Source: Leptodactylus fallax (Eukaryota; Chordata; Amphibia; Anura; Leptodactylidae). From it: a DNA stretch of 64,000 nucleotides. Under the pieces are notes generated by a model. That model was given only the letters and a program-made list of their open reading frames with translations. It made no database searches and was not told the origin of the DNA. The translations under genes were made by a program, and so were the position numbers. Positions within the stretch are counted from its first letter, which is position 1. Each line of letters begins with the position of its first letter. Of this stretch, positions 48,688 to 60,407 are shown piece by piece. Location of the stretch: positions 5,151,501 through 5,215,500 of the forward strand of contig CAMRHE010000067.1 of the NCBI GenBank assembly GCA_947044405.1. Direction: 5' to 3'.

Positions 48688-49071
48688 ACGCAGGAAGGAG
48701 TGTCCAGTTTGAGTTGTATAGTATTTTCCTTATTATCTACTAAGTCTCCCTGGAGTTCCACCATAGGAAGTATTTATTAGGATATCTTGTTTGTATATGT
48801 GTGGGGTTTTTGTATATGCCTTTGCTCCCTACAGGTTGATTTGGACTCTCTGTTTCTTTCGGCTCCCTTGCCTGGATTCTCTCCTGGACGATTTGTATCT
48901 GATATTTACATCTACCATGGACTATGCAGCACTGTTTTGGTTCTTTTTGTCTAGTTTCTGATATGTCTTTGTACAACTTTTAGAATATGTCCTTTGTTAT
49001 TCCTTTTTAAGCTTGTACTATTGATGTGTAATTTGTTGTACGATTGTTCAAAAACCAATAAACCGAAAAAA
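48688..49071 (+). other. L1 3'UTR and tail
   Basis: Ends with accaataaaccgaaaaaa, where AATAAA at ~49056-49061 sits about 10 bp from the end. The A tail is only six or seven residues. Confidence 0.8.
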
Positions 49072-49153
49072 AGATGAGGTTGGATGAAGACATCAGTCCT
49101 TCAAGTCCAACCTATAACCCTACAGTCCCCTACAGTGTTGATCCAGAGGAAGG
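49072..49153. repeat. Target duplication (right copy) and right half of host repeat
   Basis: The second AGATGAGGTTGGATG copy (49072-49086) is followed by the continuation of the split dispersed repeat, up to gttgatccagaggaaggc. There the next inserted element begins. Confidence 0.75.
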
Positions 49154-50285
49154 CAAAAGATTCTGCCTCAAAATCAGCCCCAAATTCCACCTGAAATCTG
49201 CCTCCCATTCATTTCAATGGATGCATATTTTTTCTCTCTAGCTGATTTTTTTTCAGCAAGCAGAAAACAGGAAGACCTTGCTTGTTCTTCAGACGGATTC
49301 TGACTGAAACTCCCATTGGAAAGAATGGGAGGCTAAGGCCCCACGTAGCAAGACAAAGCAAAAAAAATGCTGCAGAATGAACTGTGGCAGAAACACCTCA
49401 CTTGTTTTCCCTAGTGTTTTTAGACTGAGGCCCCACGTTGCAGGAAAGCTGCTATTTTTGTTGTAGATTTTGTGTCAGTTTTTGGAGCCAAAGCCAAGAA
49501 TGGCTGCAAAAGGAATGGGAAATTTATAAAAAGTTCTTCTACTTCTACCTTTTGCTCAATACACTCCTGGCTTTGGCTAAAAAAAAAAGCAACAAAATCT
49601 GCAACAAAAAAAGTTTTGTTTATACAACGAGTTTTTCTCTGTGGACTTTCTGCTCCTATTATACCTATATGAAAAATGTCAGTGGCAATATTTGCGCAGG
49701 TATAATTGACACGCTGCGATTTTGAAAAACACAGATTTTCCACTGCGGACTTTTTTTTTGCAATGTGTGGATAGGATTAGCCAGAATCCCACCCACTTTG
49801 CAGGTACTGGGCTAAGGCCCCACGTGGCGTCCCGCAACAAAAAAGCACTGAGGGAAAAACCGCGGCGAGAAAGCATTGTGGTTCTTCCCGCAGCACTTTA
49901 GACAGAAAGTTCACAGAGGTTTCCTCTGTGGACTTCCTGTTTCAATTATACCTATGGGGAAACTGCCGGAGTTTCCATAGGTATAATAGACATGCTGCGA
50001 TTTCCAAAACCGCACCAGTTTTGGAAATCGCCGCATGTCCGCAGCGGGGTTTTTACCGTAAAGTGGGCATGGGATTCACTAGAATCCCATCCACTTTGCT
50101 CTGACTGTAAAACGCCGTGATTTTTTTCTGTTTACGCCACGTGGGGCTCCGGCCTTAAGCAGATTTTGGAGCAAATTTTAAGAATCAGAATCAAAATCAG
50201 CTTCCAAAATCTGCTTCAAATTCCTAAAGAAAAAATTTTGTGCCTGACATATTCAGCTTCCTATTCCTCATGTGAACCACTGCTA
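49154..50285. mobile_element. Stack of nested MITEs
   Basis: The outer element (gattctgcctcaaaatcag at 49154; its other side, tctgcttcaaattcctaaag to ctcatgtgaacc, at 50160-50280) also occurs at 60180-60407. It is split at ~49331 by a cccacg-family MITE (49331-~49808), itself interrupted by the short subtype (49423-~49627, ends actgaggccccacgttgc and tttgtttatacaacg). A further full cccacg copy (49809-50160, ends gggctaaggccccacgtggc and gccacgtggggctccggcc) abuts it. Open frames here are artefacts. Confidence 0.7.
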
Positions 50286-50289
50286 AGTT

Positions 50290-52385
50290 TTCCATCCCAC
50301 AAAAATAACCTTTTTCAAAATTAAATTGACAAACAAAAGTCAAATGCTAAAAAATAGAAATTCTATAATACCTACAACGCCGGATCTGCTTAGGTCTATA
50401 GCGCTTACATTTCACATTTTGATTTAAATACATTACTGAATTTTGACAAACATATCTTTAATTCAATGTGAGGATTGAACAGTAAGATATTCCGGCCCTC
50501 GCATCTTCCATTTGTTTGTTTGTTTTCATACCTGTAACTTCATCTAATTACGTTGTTCACAACACTTCAGTGAACATGATCAACTCTTCTTGTCAGCGCT
50601 AGGCTTTACGTTTGTACTTAGATGCGTTACAATTGTTTCCTAAAGGCAGAAGCAATTCTTTCTTTAAGGTACACGTTACCTTGTTTAGAGTAACCAAATA
50701 ACAGCATTCGTGTTCCATCAACAAAAGAGAAAGCACGCACCTGAATTTTGTGCAGGAGGCAAAAAAAAAACAAAAAAAAAAACCACAAAAAGGATCCAAT
50801 TTCCTACGAGTGTATGGAATCACTGGGGTGGTAAATATAATGATGGAGCCTCATGTATTTTGGATTACTGGCCATCCAGCTGCCCTTTCCCAAGATAATC
50901 TTATTCAGCACATTACGTGTGGATCTGTAGGTACAGCAGCCGAACAAATACACAACAGAAAAGTGTTTAACATTCGGAAAATTCTCGAAAGAAACTTGAT
51001 TTAAATTAACAAAATAACAACAAAAAAAATCCTAATGCTAAGAATCCCGCATAGCGTGACATGTCTGCGTTTTAGAAAATATGACAAAATCCTAACCCCC
51101 TGTTTTTTGTTATTTAAGTAAAGTAATTGCTAATGCCACTGGCACAGTTTTCTCATTTGGGAATACACCTCAAATTTTAGCCCTCAAGGTTGCATTGGCA
51201 CAGAAAACACAACACAAAAACTGTTTCAGCTGTATTGGGAAAAAAAGTAGAGAATAAAAGACTAAGGCCTTTTGTTAGAAATGGAGGGTTCGGCTTAGTT
51301 TAGAACCTTATCCATATTTTATTTGGAGGGTGCATTCAGCTAGGGAAGGAGAATCGATTGTGCCTCCTCAGAGCTAAGCTTCAGCCTAGCTCGTATTAAA
51401 CTGGAGAAAATCAAACAATGCAACAAGCTGTTATAATTAAATGCATTAGCCTCAGTCTAGTATAGTACTTTCAGCTCATTGCTAAACCATAATACCACTG
51501 TATTCAGGACAGATTTATGAAATGTGTTTGTCAGATTTCATAGTCACATCTTTTAAGGGGAAGCGATGTTCCGAAAGAATTTTTAAAGATTTTTTTTAAA
51601 GCTCCCTTTTCCATATATTTTTTTTTTTTAAGTCTATATAAAGTTACAATTTTTAAACCCGGCTAGAATTAAAAGTGATCAAATAGAGGCTACAATTATT
51701 CCAATGCATTTTTTCCCCCTTTTCTTCCATTTTCAGAGAAAATTGTGTTTGAATAGTAAATGATACCAATGGCAGAACTCTTTGAGGGAAAAAAAAAAAG
51801 ATTTGGGGAATTGAACACAATAGACCCTGGCGTGCATACATCTGCATAAGAAGACTATGTTACATTGAACCATGACATATAAATGAGACCTTTCCCTTCA
51901 TTTGCATACCACTACCCAGAATTCATATCTGCAGCTGAAAGTGGTAAACCCATCTTGGACAAAAATGGCATTTTTAACAAGAGGAATGTAGTGATGGAAC
52001 ATTTTAACTGTCAGAATCTAAGTAAGGACGGGGTGTTCAAAAGCAGTCAAATGCTGAGGAGGATTTCACATATACTTTGTGTTTCTAGTCATCAGGCCGT
52101 TTTGTCAGTCACGGGCAAATTATACGCGCGCCTCTGTTTTGCTATGGGCATGTCTAGTCCTATCGTCATTAGGCAAATATATGTAAACATACCTGGGACG
52201 ATAGAACTGATGCTGGCAGACGGGGAGTATATATGGGGTTAATAAGAGCTCTATAGGAGGATTTTACTTCATTTAGTTGTTAGACTGACTGTCATAGTCT
52301 GCTAGATTTAGACTTCATTGGTATAAAACCCCAAAAGTTCTTAATATTACTATTATAAGAAAAGCTTTACTGGAATAACATCATT
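50290..52385. promoter_or_regulatory. Mostly repeat-poor non-coding DNA (candidate elements)
   Basis: Balanced-to-AT-rich unique-looking sequence with TTTAATTCAATG near 50457, TCTAATTACG near 50543, ATTTGCAT near 51900 and a palindrome-like cluster near 52110-52210. No convincing exon was found. Regulatory function is inference. Confidence 0.25.
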
Positions 52386-52390
52386 TTAAG

Positions 52391-52700
52391 GCTCCGTTCA
52401 CATCTCTGTTTTTCAATACGTTGGGGGTTTATGCAAGGAAATTACTCTGGAAGAATACTCCGAACATGTCCAGTTATATTCCAAGAGTACATCTAGTATA
52501 TAAATGGACAGCATAGGTCACTGAACTTTTTTTTTACCTTTGCGGTAAAGTGTAAACTACTATACCTTTTAATAAAAATGTCCGCCCAAAAAAAAAAAAA
52601 AAAAATACATGGTACAGGTCTTTTCACGATAGAAGTCAAAGGGCAACTAAGTATATACTTATATACTAGCCTACGGACACTCCACATAAAATGTGAAATG
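52391..52700. repeat. MITE-like fragment
   Basis: Starts aaggctccgttcacatctct, like one end of the ggttcacatctg family seen at 18481. The other end is not recognisable. Contains an A18 run near 52588. Confidence 0.35.
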
Positions 52701-53859
52701 TAAAGAGGAAGATCTGAAATTTTACGTAAATAGGAATTAAATCAGAAGGATCATTTTTATAATAAATTTATACAGCTCGTATAATTTTTTTTTTTATATC
52801 AGTAGGAGACATCATTGCAGCTTAAGGGTATATCTTAAAGAGGTTGACCCAGTTGGATACCCCAAGATAATTTTTAACTCCTTCAACCCAGATCAGGTGG
52901 GATACCAGAATGCTAAAGCATCCTCTAGTGGGCCCAGACAGTGACATAATATTGGGTACCAAAGATCTAGAGAATGGCAACCCAATTGGGAGGACTTTAA
53001 GGCAAACATGCCAACTCTCCTGCAACATCCAGGACGTTCCTGAAAAAAGGAGTGACCTCCCGAAGTCCTGCAAAAGGTGACAAATCGCCAAGGTCCAGCA
53101 AAATGCTCTTGCATCTGCTAGGCTCTAGGTTCTTTAATTTCTGATGTTGGTATGTTATGTGCCAGTGATGTCACAAAAAGAGGGAGTAGCATGCCCAAAA
53201 TGGGAATGAGCACTCTCAAAAAAATTTCACTGGAATTTTCATGTAACAAAGTTGGTAAGTACGCTTTAGAGTCAATCACAAAATAAATTTACATATAACC
53301 TATTAGATATTATTGATGCTATGTTCTATGCAAATATATGTAAATATGGATGTGTTCTATCTAACTGGATGTTGGGCTCCTACACTTTCTCCTGGTGGGC
53401 CTAAAGAACCCCATTCTGATACTATCCCCAACACTGAGCTGATCATGGGGGATCTAGCTAAAGACAATCCATGTGATCAGCTACTATCGACAGTGGAAGC
53501 AACCATACAGAAACCATACATGTCCCTAAAGTAAGGAAAGACTAGAAGTCTAGAAGAAGCAACCCATTCTCTTCAAACCCAAATATTTCAAAGTTGAATA
53601 ACCTGAAGCCTACAACTTCCCAGTTCCTTACGAGTTCTTACTGTACAGTTATATCACGATTGCCAACAACACAGATGTATTTTGCTAGACGCCAAGTGGC
53701 TTTCTATCCCTTTAAGATTATCTTAGCACTAGTATTATCTGAGCTGGCATACTAATATACAGAGGATGAGCGGCAGAAAAATAACTAGCACTGAAATATT
53801 GTTTGCAAATCAAAATCAGCGTCTCTAATTCTTATTTCAATAAACAAAAATGAGCTCAT
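52701..53859. other. Intergenic with one dispersed repeat
   Basis: About 53003-53265 runs from aacatgccaactctcctgc to agttggtaagtacgc, with short inverted ends. It is related to 35069-35235. No gene is seen. Confidence 0.4.
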
Positions 53860-54330
53860 AAATATGGATATACGGGACAGGCAAAAGTTTAATTATTTCT
53901 CCTGTGAGGGGTAAATTATATCTGTGGAAAAAAAAATTACCAGCTCTGAGAAGTCTATTTGAAATACACTGAGCAAGGATTAAACTATGTCCGACAGAGG
54001 CAACATTGTTCTGCAGACTTCAGAGATGGATTAGAGGGAGATATCAAAGCAATTTAGTGATAAACCTCATTATTTTATCTTCAGTCTATGCGGTTTCCTT
54101 TAGTGATTAATTAGGAGTCATTCTAAATATTACATTGACAGCGCAGAGCAGTGTGACAATATAATAAATATAGAGAGTAGTCTTGTAGGCGTTATCCCAT
54201 GGATGGGGATCTAATTAACACATCAGTGGGTCTCCTAATGGAAGGCTTAAGTTTCAGATCTAAAACTTTACCGTAATTGTACAAATTAGGTGGGACTCGG
54301 TGTCAACCTCAGCTGTAAATTTCCATAAGA
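53860..54330. promoter_or_regulatory. Repeat-poor AT-rich island (candidate element)
   Basis: Holds tagtgattaattaggagtc near 54100 and several ATTA cores, without transposon features. Candidate conserved non-coding element by composition only. Confidence 0.25.
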
Positions 54331-54875
54331 GAGCTGTTTCATAAAAATGTTGAAGCACGTAAGGTGTGACCATGACGTTCTAGTAGTCCCAAATCATGAT
54401 TGTTTGGTCGGTCAAGTCATGCCGGTCATACAATGTATTGCCACATAAGTCTATTTTGTCCATTTGGGATTACACATGACTGAAATTATTGTCCAGCTCT
54501 AGTCATACACAGGTCAATAATATATGAGAACATGGTATTGATCTACAGGAAGTTTCAAGATAAGTACAAATAGTTGGTCATTTGGTAGCCCTTACACATG
54601 AATTGTTTAAAGTATCTCTTTATCTCTACTTTTGGATAACTGAATTACTTAAAGTGGACATAACCATAAGATCAAAGTTGGCTGAACCTGCTGATTTCTC
54701 TAGGACTGGTTGTGTATGGGGATGCACACAGTCTCTATTGACAGATGAAGGATTGGGTTTGTTGACTTTTGACATGCTCAATTCTTTGTTCTCATTGGAG
54801 ACAAACAGCCGCCACATTTGTCTTACCCCCTCTCCCCATTGGAAACGCATTCACTGCTCAGATGAGCCAAGCATG
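54331..54875. other. Intergenic, no gene recognised
   Basis: Short open frames on both strands without recognisable domains. Confidence 0.4.
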
Positions 54876-54993
54876 TCGGCCGACAACTATTGAAGGTGTA
54901 TGGAGAAGTCAAGAGTTGTTGGCCGACAACTATTTAAAGTATATGGAGAAGTCAAGAGTTGTTGGCCGACAACTATTGAAGGGGTATGGCACT
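54876..54993. repeat. 43-bp tandem repeat, 2.7 copies
   Basis: The phrase ggccgacaactatt recurs at 54878, 54921 and 54964, a constant 43-bp period. Each unit carries the near-palindrome gttgttggccgacaac. Confidence 0.9.
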
Positions 54994-55660
54994 TTTGAGT
55001 AGAATAATGGCACTGATACACTACTTACTTACCATGTGGTATGTTTCAGGGACATTTTATGGGCTTAAAGGAAAGACAGACAGCTATAAGAATTCCTATC
55101 ACAAACATACAGACAATATTCTAGTAAATCAGAAGCTACGGAAATTATGTTTACTTTACCTTTTTCTGCACAAGAGACAACAGGTAGTGCAGTTATAATG
55201 GCTGCTATATTGGTATTTACCTCTTAATTATTAAAACATTTCTATATATTTGTCTCACCCATTGCCTGCCATTTTTCACTGCTTGTCTCCTGCTTTCTCC
55301 ACCCCTCAAGTTTTACCCAATGTTTCATCCATGGTGGTGTCTCAAAGCATTGCCAATCAGTAGCGAGGACCCAACAGGAGACTATCTCATGGGAAAATTG
55401 CAGAATCAGTAAGTAGAGTATGTAGAAAAGTTTATTAACTTAGTTAATATCTATATTAATAAGTTACATTATGTCTGAACCCTATTTGAAAAAGTTGGAA
55501 ACCCCTCCAATGAAAGGAACAAATAAATGAAAGGAACAGTGAAATTGGGTCTTTAAGTTAAATTAAATTACACAGATGGCCTTAGATAAGCTGTTCAGCC
55601 ATCACTTTTCTTAAACTTTAACATTTTGTAAGAAGCAATATTCTAAAGATGTGCTGATAG
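54994..55660. other. Intergenic, no gene recognised
   Basis: Short open frames only. No element defined. Confidence 0.4.
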
Positions 55661-55663
55661 GGA

Positions 55664-55775
55664 CTTTAGATTGCAAGCCCGACTAGGAACAGTGTTGACA
55701 ATATTTCTATGAAGCGCTGCAGAATATGATGGCGCTATATAAGTAAGCTAAGTAAATAAATAAATTCTACCAGTC
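55664..55775 (+). mobile_element. V-SINE 3' fragment
   Basis: Contains gattgcaagcccgactagg, then agcgctgcagaatatgatgg, cgctatataagtaag and an AAATAAATAAAT end. The 5' head is missing. Confidence 0.7.
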
Positions 55776-57190
55776 CATTGCAGCTCCTTTCCACCACTGA
55801 AGTCACACTGCGGTGGCCTCTTGGTATTAAAATGTCACTGCTTTAGTCAATGATTCGGAAGACCAGAGACCAGTGGGGGAACCGGGAGGCATCGGAACGG
55901 AAGCAGCGGAGGATCAGTAAAGTAAGTATTATCTCTTTTAGTTCATAGCATACCTGCTATTATAAAGGAACTTTTCATAAATGAATAGTACAGGTGAAAA
56001 TAAAAAAAAAAAACTTGTAGTATATCTTATTAAAGAATAATGTCTCCTTCTCCACTTATTAGGCTGTTTCCTTCTCCTTTCCTTCACTCAGACTCTTATT
56101 TCTAATAGCATCTATATCGGTATCCAACCTAACACAGAAGTTTATGGAGAGAGGATAGGGTAGGAGGAGCATGCTGCCAGCTAGTAATTGGTTCATTGCC
56201 ATACCCTGAACAGTGTTAGAGCATTATCTTACTAGATCTAGTAGAGCCAAAAGAGCTATCTTTGTTACCAGCATGTGTCTCTCTTTTCCAACAGCCTCCT
56301 TCTCCATAGAAATCTATGGTATGCATGTTTTCCATTAAATAGACATATAACAAAGTTCTACTTGTACTCTCTTGTACTATTCACTTATGAAACATTATTT
56401 AATGGAGCTAGTTTTGTAACATTTAGGTGGCTGGGCAACCACTTCACCAGCACAGATGCTATCACCAGAGAAGTCTCAATATCCTGTCCAAAGACAGAAA
56501 TGAAGAAATACAAAAATGAGTAGTAGATTTATTGGGGGCAGTGAAATATGATCTTGGAAGACACCTGGGTAAATGGTGTCAGGACTAAAATGTCACATTT
56601 TGCTACAGGACTTTACCTTTAGAATTACAACTTTATTATGGCAATTAACATAACTTTTTTTTTTTTATCATTTAGATGTTTTCTCCAAGTCCAGTAAAAT
56701 GTGGTCACTTTATTTCATGGCTGTGGTCTCTAGATCTTTAATATATAAAGTTACTTTTTATACCTTGTTGAAGCCAAAAGGCACTTTGGGGCCTGTGCTT
56801 CATGGTGAGTACTCTTGCTAGCAAGTGACAGTAACTTCGAAGGAAGGAGTCAGGTTGGAATTTTTATGCTAGACATACTGTACATGACTGTGGGCAAGGA
56901 ATTTCTCTCTTGCCTTTGGGCACTGAAACATTGACATTAATTTGTAGCCTGTCACTGCAGGGACTGAGCCTAAAATATTCTATACATAACATAAAACATA
57001 TAGACCTTTATACAATGAGCTACCTTCTACTGGAATGAAATGATAGAATCAAGTTTATTATCATCCCTGTGTTTTTCTGCCTTGTCTGTAGAGTATGGGG
57101 GGTTGTGATTAATTATATTACAATGAGATGATAGCAAAAACTGCTCAGGTAAAGCTTCATAAATATCTGCTGCTTCATCATCTCTGTAGA
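55776..57190. other. Intergenic with one dispersed repeat
   Basis: About 55965-56110 matches the repeat at 25115-25270. Otherwise no gene is seen. Confidence 0.4.
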
Positions 57191-57199
57191 ATAGAAAGT

Positions 57200-57350
57200 G
57201 CAATCTGAGGAATAAATTAATTTTGCTGGCATATAATTCACTATATTAATTAGACGTTTGTTGCCGCAGATTTACTCGCAAGGAAAATATGCTAATCCTA
57301 AATCGAAGAAACCTTTCTATAAATAACTCATACAATCTATAGGGTGGCTA
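57200..57350. promoter_or_regulatory. Candidate conserved non-coding element
   Basis: Dense homeodomain/POU-like motifs: aaattaattttgc, tattaattagacg and atatgctaatcc within 110 bp, with no repeat features. Function is inferred from composition. Confidence 0.3.
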
Positions 57351-57769
57351 ATATTTTAATATTATTGAAATAGAAATGTTTGGTGGCTGGAATAGATCTA
57401 TATATAATATGTATAAAGGAAGCAGAGGGCTGTAGTTTTATATTCAGTATGGCCAATGGATACCTATGTCATGGAATTATCAAGGAATTTATGAAAATGA
57501 GCAAAGATAATAAAAAGAAAAATTAAAAAAAAAAAGGTTTCATGCAATCTCGATGTATAGAGACCACTAACTATGTGGCACAAGGTTATTTCATAGCAGG
57601 AAACCTTTTTACTTTATTTTTTTTAATATTCACATTATGGTTCATGGCCTTTTGGAAGGTGAAAGAGGCACGTCAACCCATTTCCATTTTTAGTGGATTT
57701 GGCAAATTCTACAATTTTACAAAATTGCAGACAGTATTTATAGATCGATGGTACTGTATGTAACATGTA

Positions 57770-58075
57770 TACTACTGTGCAAAAAGTTTAGAATGCTACA
57801 TTTGTACAATTTCAACCTACCTACAGTTGTAGGTAATTACCAAAAATTCCCCCATGGTTCCTGAAATTCATCTCACATTTTGGACTGCCCTGATGGGCAC
57901 TTGCTATGGCAAGCCGCTCCCACAACAGCTTGATCTTATGATTATGCTGAAATACTCTGTGGACTGAATATTTTGGCAGACTCTTTCCTAAAAAAGTCCT
58001 GCATAATTTTAAGTCAATGTCCTGTTTTGTTATCAAATCAATCTCTCTCTCTAGAGTAGTACGGCATGGCAGCCT
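57770..58075. mobile_element. Probable Tc1-type remnant
   Basis: Starts tactactgtgcaaaaagttt, resembling a common Tc1 terminal repeat. The downstream ttttggactgccctgatggg and ccacaacagcttgatcttat also look like a diverged Tc1 interior. It is cut off where the next MITE starts at 58083. Confidence 0.4.
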
Positions 58076-58082
58076 TCCCTGT

Positions 58083-59449
58083 TTAAAGGGGTTATACTAC
58101 TACAGACACTTATGCCCTATTCACAGGATAGGGGATATGTGTCACAGGATAGAGGATATGTGTCACAGGATAGGGAATATGTGTCACAGGATAGAGGATA
58201 TGTGTCACAGGATAGAGGATATGTGTCACAGGATAGGGAATATGTGTCACAGGATAGGGAATATGTGTCACAGGATAGGGGATATGTGTCACAGGATAGG
58301 GGATATGTGTCACAGGATAGGGAATATGTGTCACAGGATAGGGGATATGTGTCACAGGATAGGGGATATGTGTCACAGGATAGGGGATATGTGTCACAGG
58401 ATAGAGGATATGTGTCACAGGATAGAGGATATGTGTCACAGGATAGGGATGTGTCACAGGATAGGGAATATGTGTCACAGGATAGGGGATATGTGTCACA
58501 GGATAGGGAGTCCAGGAGGGAATATGTGTCACAGGATAGGGGATATGTGTCACAGGATAGGGAATATGTGTCACAGGATAGGGGATATGTGTCACAGGAT
58601 AGAGGATATGTGTCACAGGATAGGGAATATGTGTCACAGGATAGGGGATATGTGTCACAGGATAGAGGATATGTGTCACAGGATAGGGGATATGTGTCAC
58701 AGGATAGGGAATATGTGTCACAGGATAGAGGATATGTGTCACAGGATAGGGAATATGTGTCACAGGATAGGGGATATGTGTCACAGGATAGGGGATATGT
58801 GTCACAGGATAGGGAATATGTGTCACAGGATAGGGGATATGTGTCACAGGATAGGGAATATGTGTCACAGGATAGGGGATATGTGTCACAGGATAGGGGA
58901 TATGTGTCACAGGATAGGGAATATGTGTCACAGGATAGGGGATATGTGTCACAGGATAGGGAATATGTGTCACAGGATAGGGGATATGTGTCACAGGATA
59001 GGGGATATGTGTCACAGGATAGGGAATATGTGTCACAGGATAGGGGATATGTGTCACAGGATAGGGAATATGTGTCACAGGATAGGGGATATGTGTCACA
59101 GGATAGGGGATATGTGTCACAGGATAGGGAATATGTGTCACAGGATAGGGGATATGTGTCACAGGATAGGGAATATGTGTCACAGGATAGGGGATATGTG
59201 GAGGTCTGACTGTGGAGTCCACCAGCGATCAGAAGAACAAGGGTCTGAAAGTCCCCCTGCATCCTCCTCATGAGTGAAGCGCCAGTGCCGTTGCATGACT
59301 GGTACTCCATTCCCTTCTTTAGGGATGCCTGGAATTGCAGCGTTCTCATGATTGCTGGGGGTCCCAGCGGTCAGACCCCCAGCAATGCAACACTTATTCC
59401 CTGCCCCGTGGATAGGAGATAAGTATCTGTAAATGTACAATCGCTTTAA
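58083..59449. mobile_element. TTAA-flanked MITE hosting a minisatellite
   Basis: TTAAAGGGGTTATAC at the left and tcgctTTAA at the right mark the element. The inner ends are inverted: acttatgccctattcacagg near 58109 against ccgtggataggagataagt near 59406. The right part (cagcgatcagaagaac, agtccccct) matches 29139-29420. The left part has been expanded into the 21-bp array. Confidence 0.65.
58118..59200. repeat. 21-bp minisatellite, about 51 copies, with 105-bp higher order
   Basis: The unit is cacaggataggggatatgtgt with three main variants at the variable site: gggga, gagga and gggaa. One unit lacks 3 bp (near 58447) and one has an insert (near 58508, agtccaggagg). In the last ~460 bp the variants follow a strict five-unit cycle (gggaa, gggga, gggga, gggaa, gggga), a 105-bp higher-order repeat present ~4.4 times. 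Because 21 is a multiple of 3, several frames on both strands stay open for 365-418 codons. These are not genes. Confidence 0.97.
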
Positions 59450-60177
59450 GGTCTCATTCCATATCTGCTGCTTTTCCCTCCAATGTACTAGTGAAACGTC
59501 TGAAACTAATGCCAGAACTGATCCCATTGTTTTCTAAGGCATGAGTTTTGATGCCGGATTTCTTCCTACATCTCGCTGCTTTTTAGGTGTTTCTGTCTGC
59601 ATATGGATGCTGGGCCGGTGCACTAAGTACACTAAAATGGTATCAATTGTATCCAGCTCAAGCAGAAAACAACTTGCCAGACACAACTGATATCTGTGAA
59701 GCCATTCTAAGATTCCTTGAAGATTTACATGTTTCTTATTTTACCAGCACCAAACTACCGCTAGAGCTTTGTGTTTTCTCCACCATGCTTGACAGATGGC
59801 GTCTTGTAATACTCCAGCACCTCTTCATGTATTCTATGCCTCACAACTCTTAACCTGTGATTCAAACACCTCTTGTGAGGTGTCTTCTCCTCACACTAGA
59901 GACTCGGATGTGTTTCTGCTCCTGTACAGTAGTACACCGAGGCCATCTAGTTCTCTTTCTATCCCATTAATAACCAGTTTGTGCTGTTCTATGATGGGAG
60001 TAGTACATAGCTTCATATGGTATCTTCACTTTCTTTGTTGCATGGAATTGTCTCAGAACAATAATAAATTGAGGAGTTCTGGAAGAAATATCGTTCCTTC
60101 TGGCCATATTGAGACCATAGTTATACCTAGTTATACCCACAAATAGCTAAAAAGAAGACCATTCCTATTGTTACCTA
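59450..60177. other. Intergenic, no gene recognised
   Basis: Short open frames with no domain. The first ~130 bp (tctcattccatatctgctgc) may be another short repeat. Confidence 0.4.
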
Positions 60178-60179
60178 AG

Positions 60180-60407
60180 GGTATGTTCACATGAAGGAAT
60201 TTGGAGCTGAATTTGAGGCAGATTCTTTCTCAAAATCAGCTCCAAATTCTGTCTGAAATCTGCCTGACATACATTAAAATGGGAGGCAGAGGCAGATTTT
60301 TTTTTTAGTTAGCAGAAAAAAAAGCTTCCTGCTGGTTCTTCAGGCAGATAGTGCCCAAAAATCCCATTGGAATGAATTGGTGGCAGATTTTGGAGCTGTT
60401 TTTTTTT
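60180..60407. mobile_element. MITE fragment (ttcacatgaaggaatttgg type)
   Basis: Same family as the outer element at 49154-50285 (shared aaaatcagctccaaattc-type, gtctgaaatctgcctg and cttcaggcagat phrases). Interrupted on the right by the TTAA element that follows. Confidence 0.6.

Larger units (their letters stand above)
42480..49071 (+). mobile_element. L1/Tx1-type LINE, near full length (6.6 kb)
   Basis: A complete non-LTR retrotransposon: G-run at the very 5' end, GC-rich 5'UTR, 153-bp tandem units, ORF1, a 450-bp spacer, ORF2, a ~385-bp 3'UTR and a short A tail. It is flanked by perfect 15-bp duplications. Perfect duplications and nearly open frames mean a recent insertion. The only coding lesion I see is one frameshift in ORF2. 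Confidence 0.95.

Noticed and set aside
58017..59349. Four overlapping open frames of 365-418 codons on both strands
   Set aside because: They arise because the 21-bp minisatellite unit is a multiple of three and lacks stops in several frames. No start context, domain or codon bias supports a protein.
59180..59527. 115-codon - strand frame
   Set aside because: Lies across the MITE right end and array edge, with no homology.
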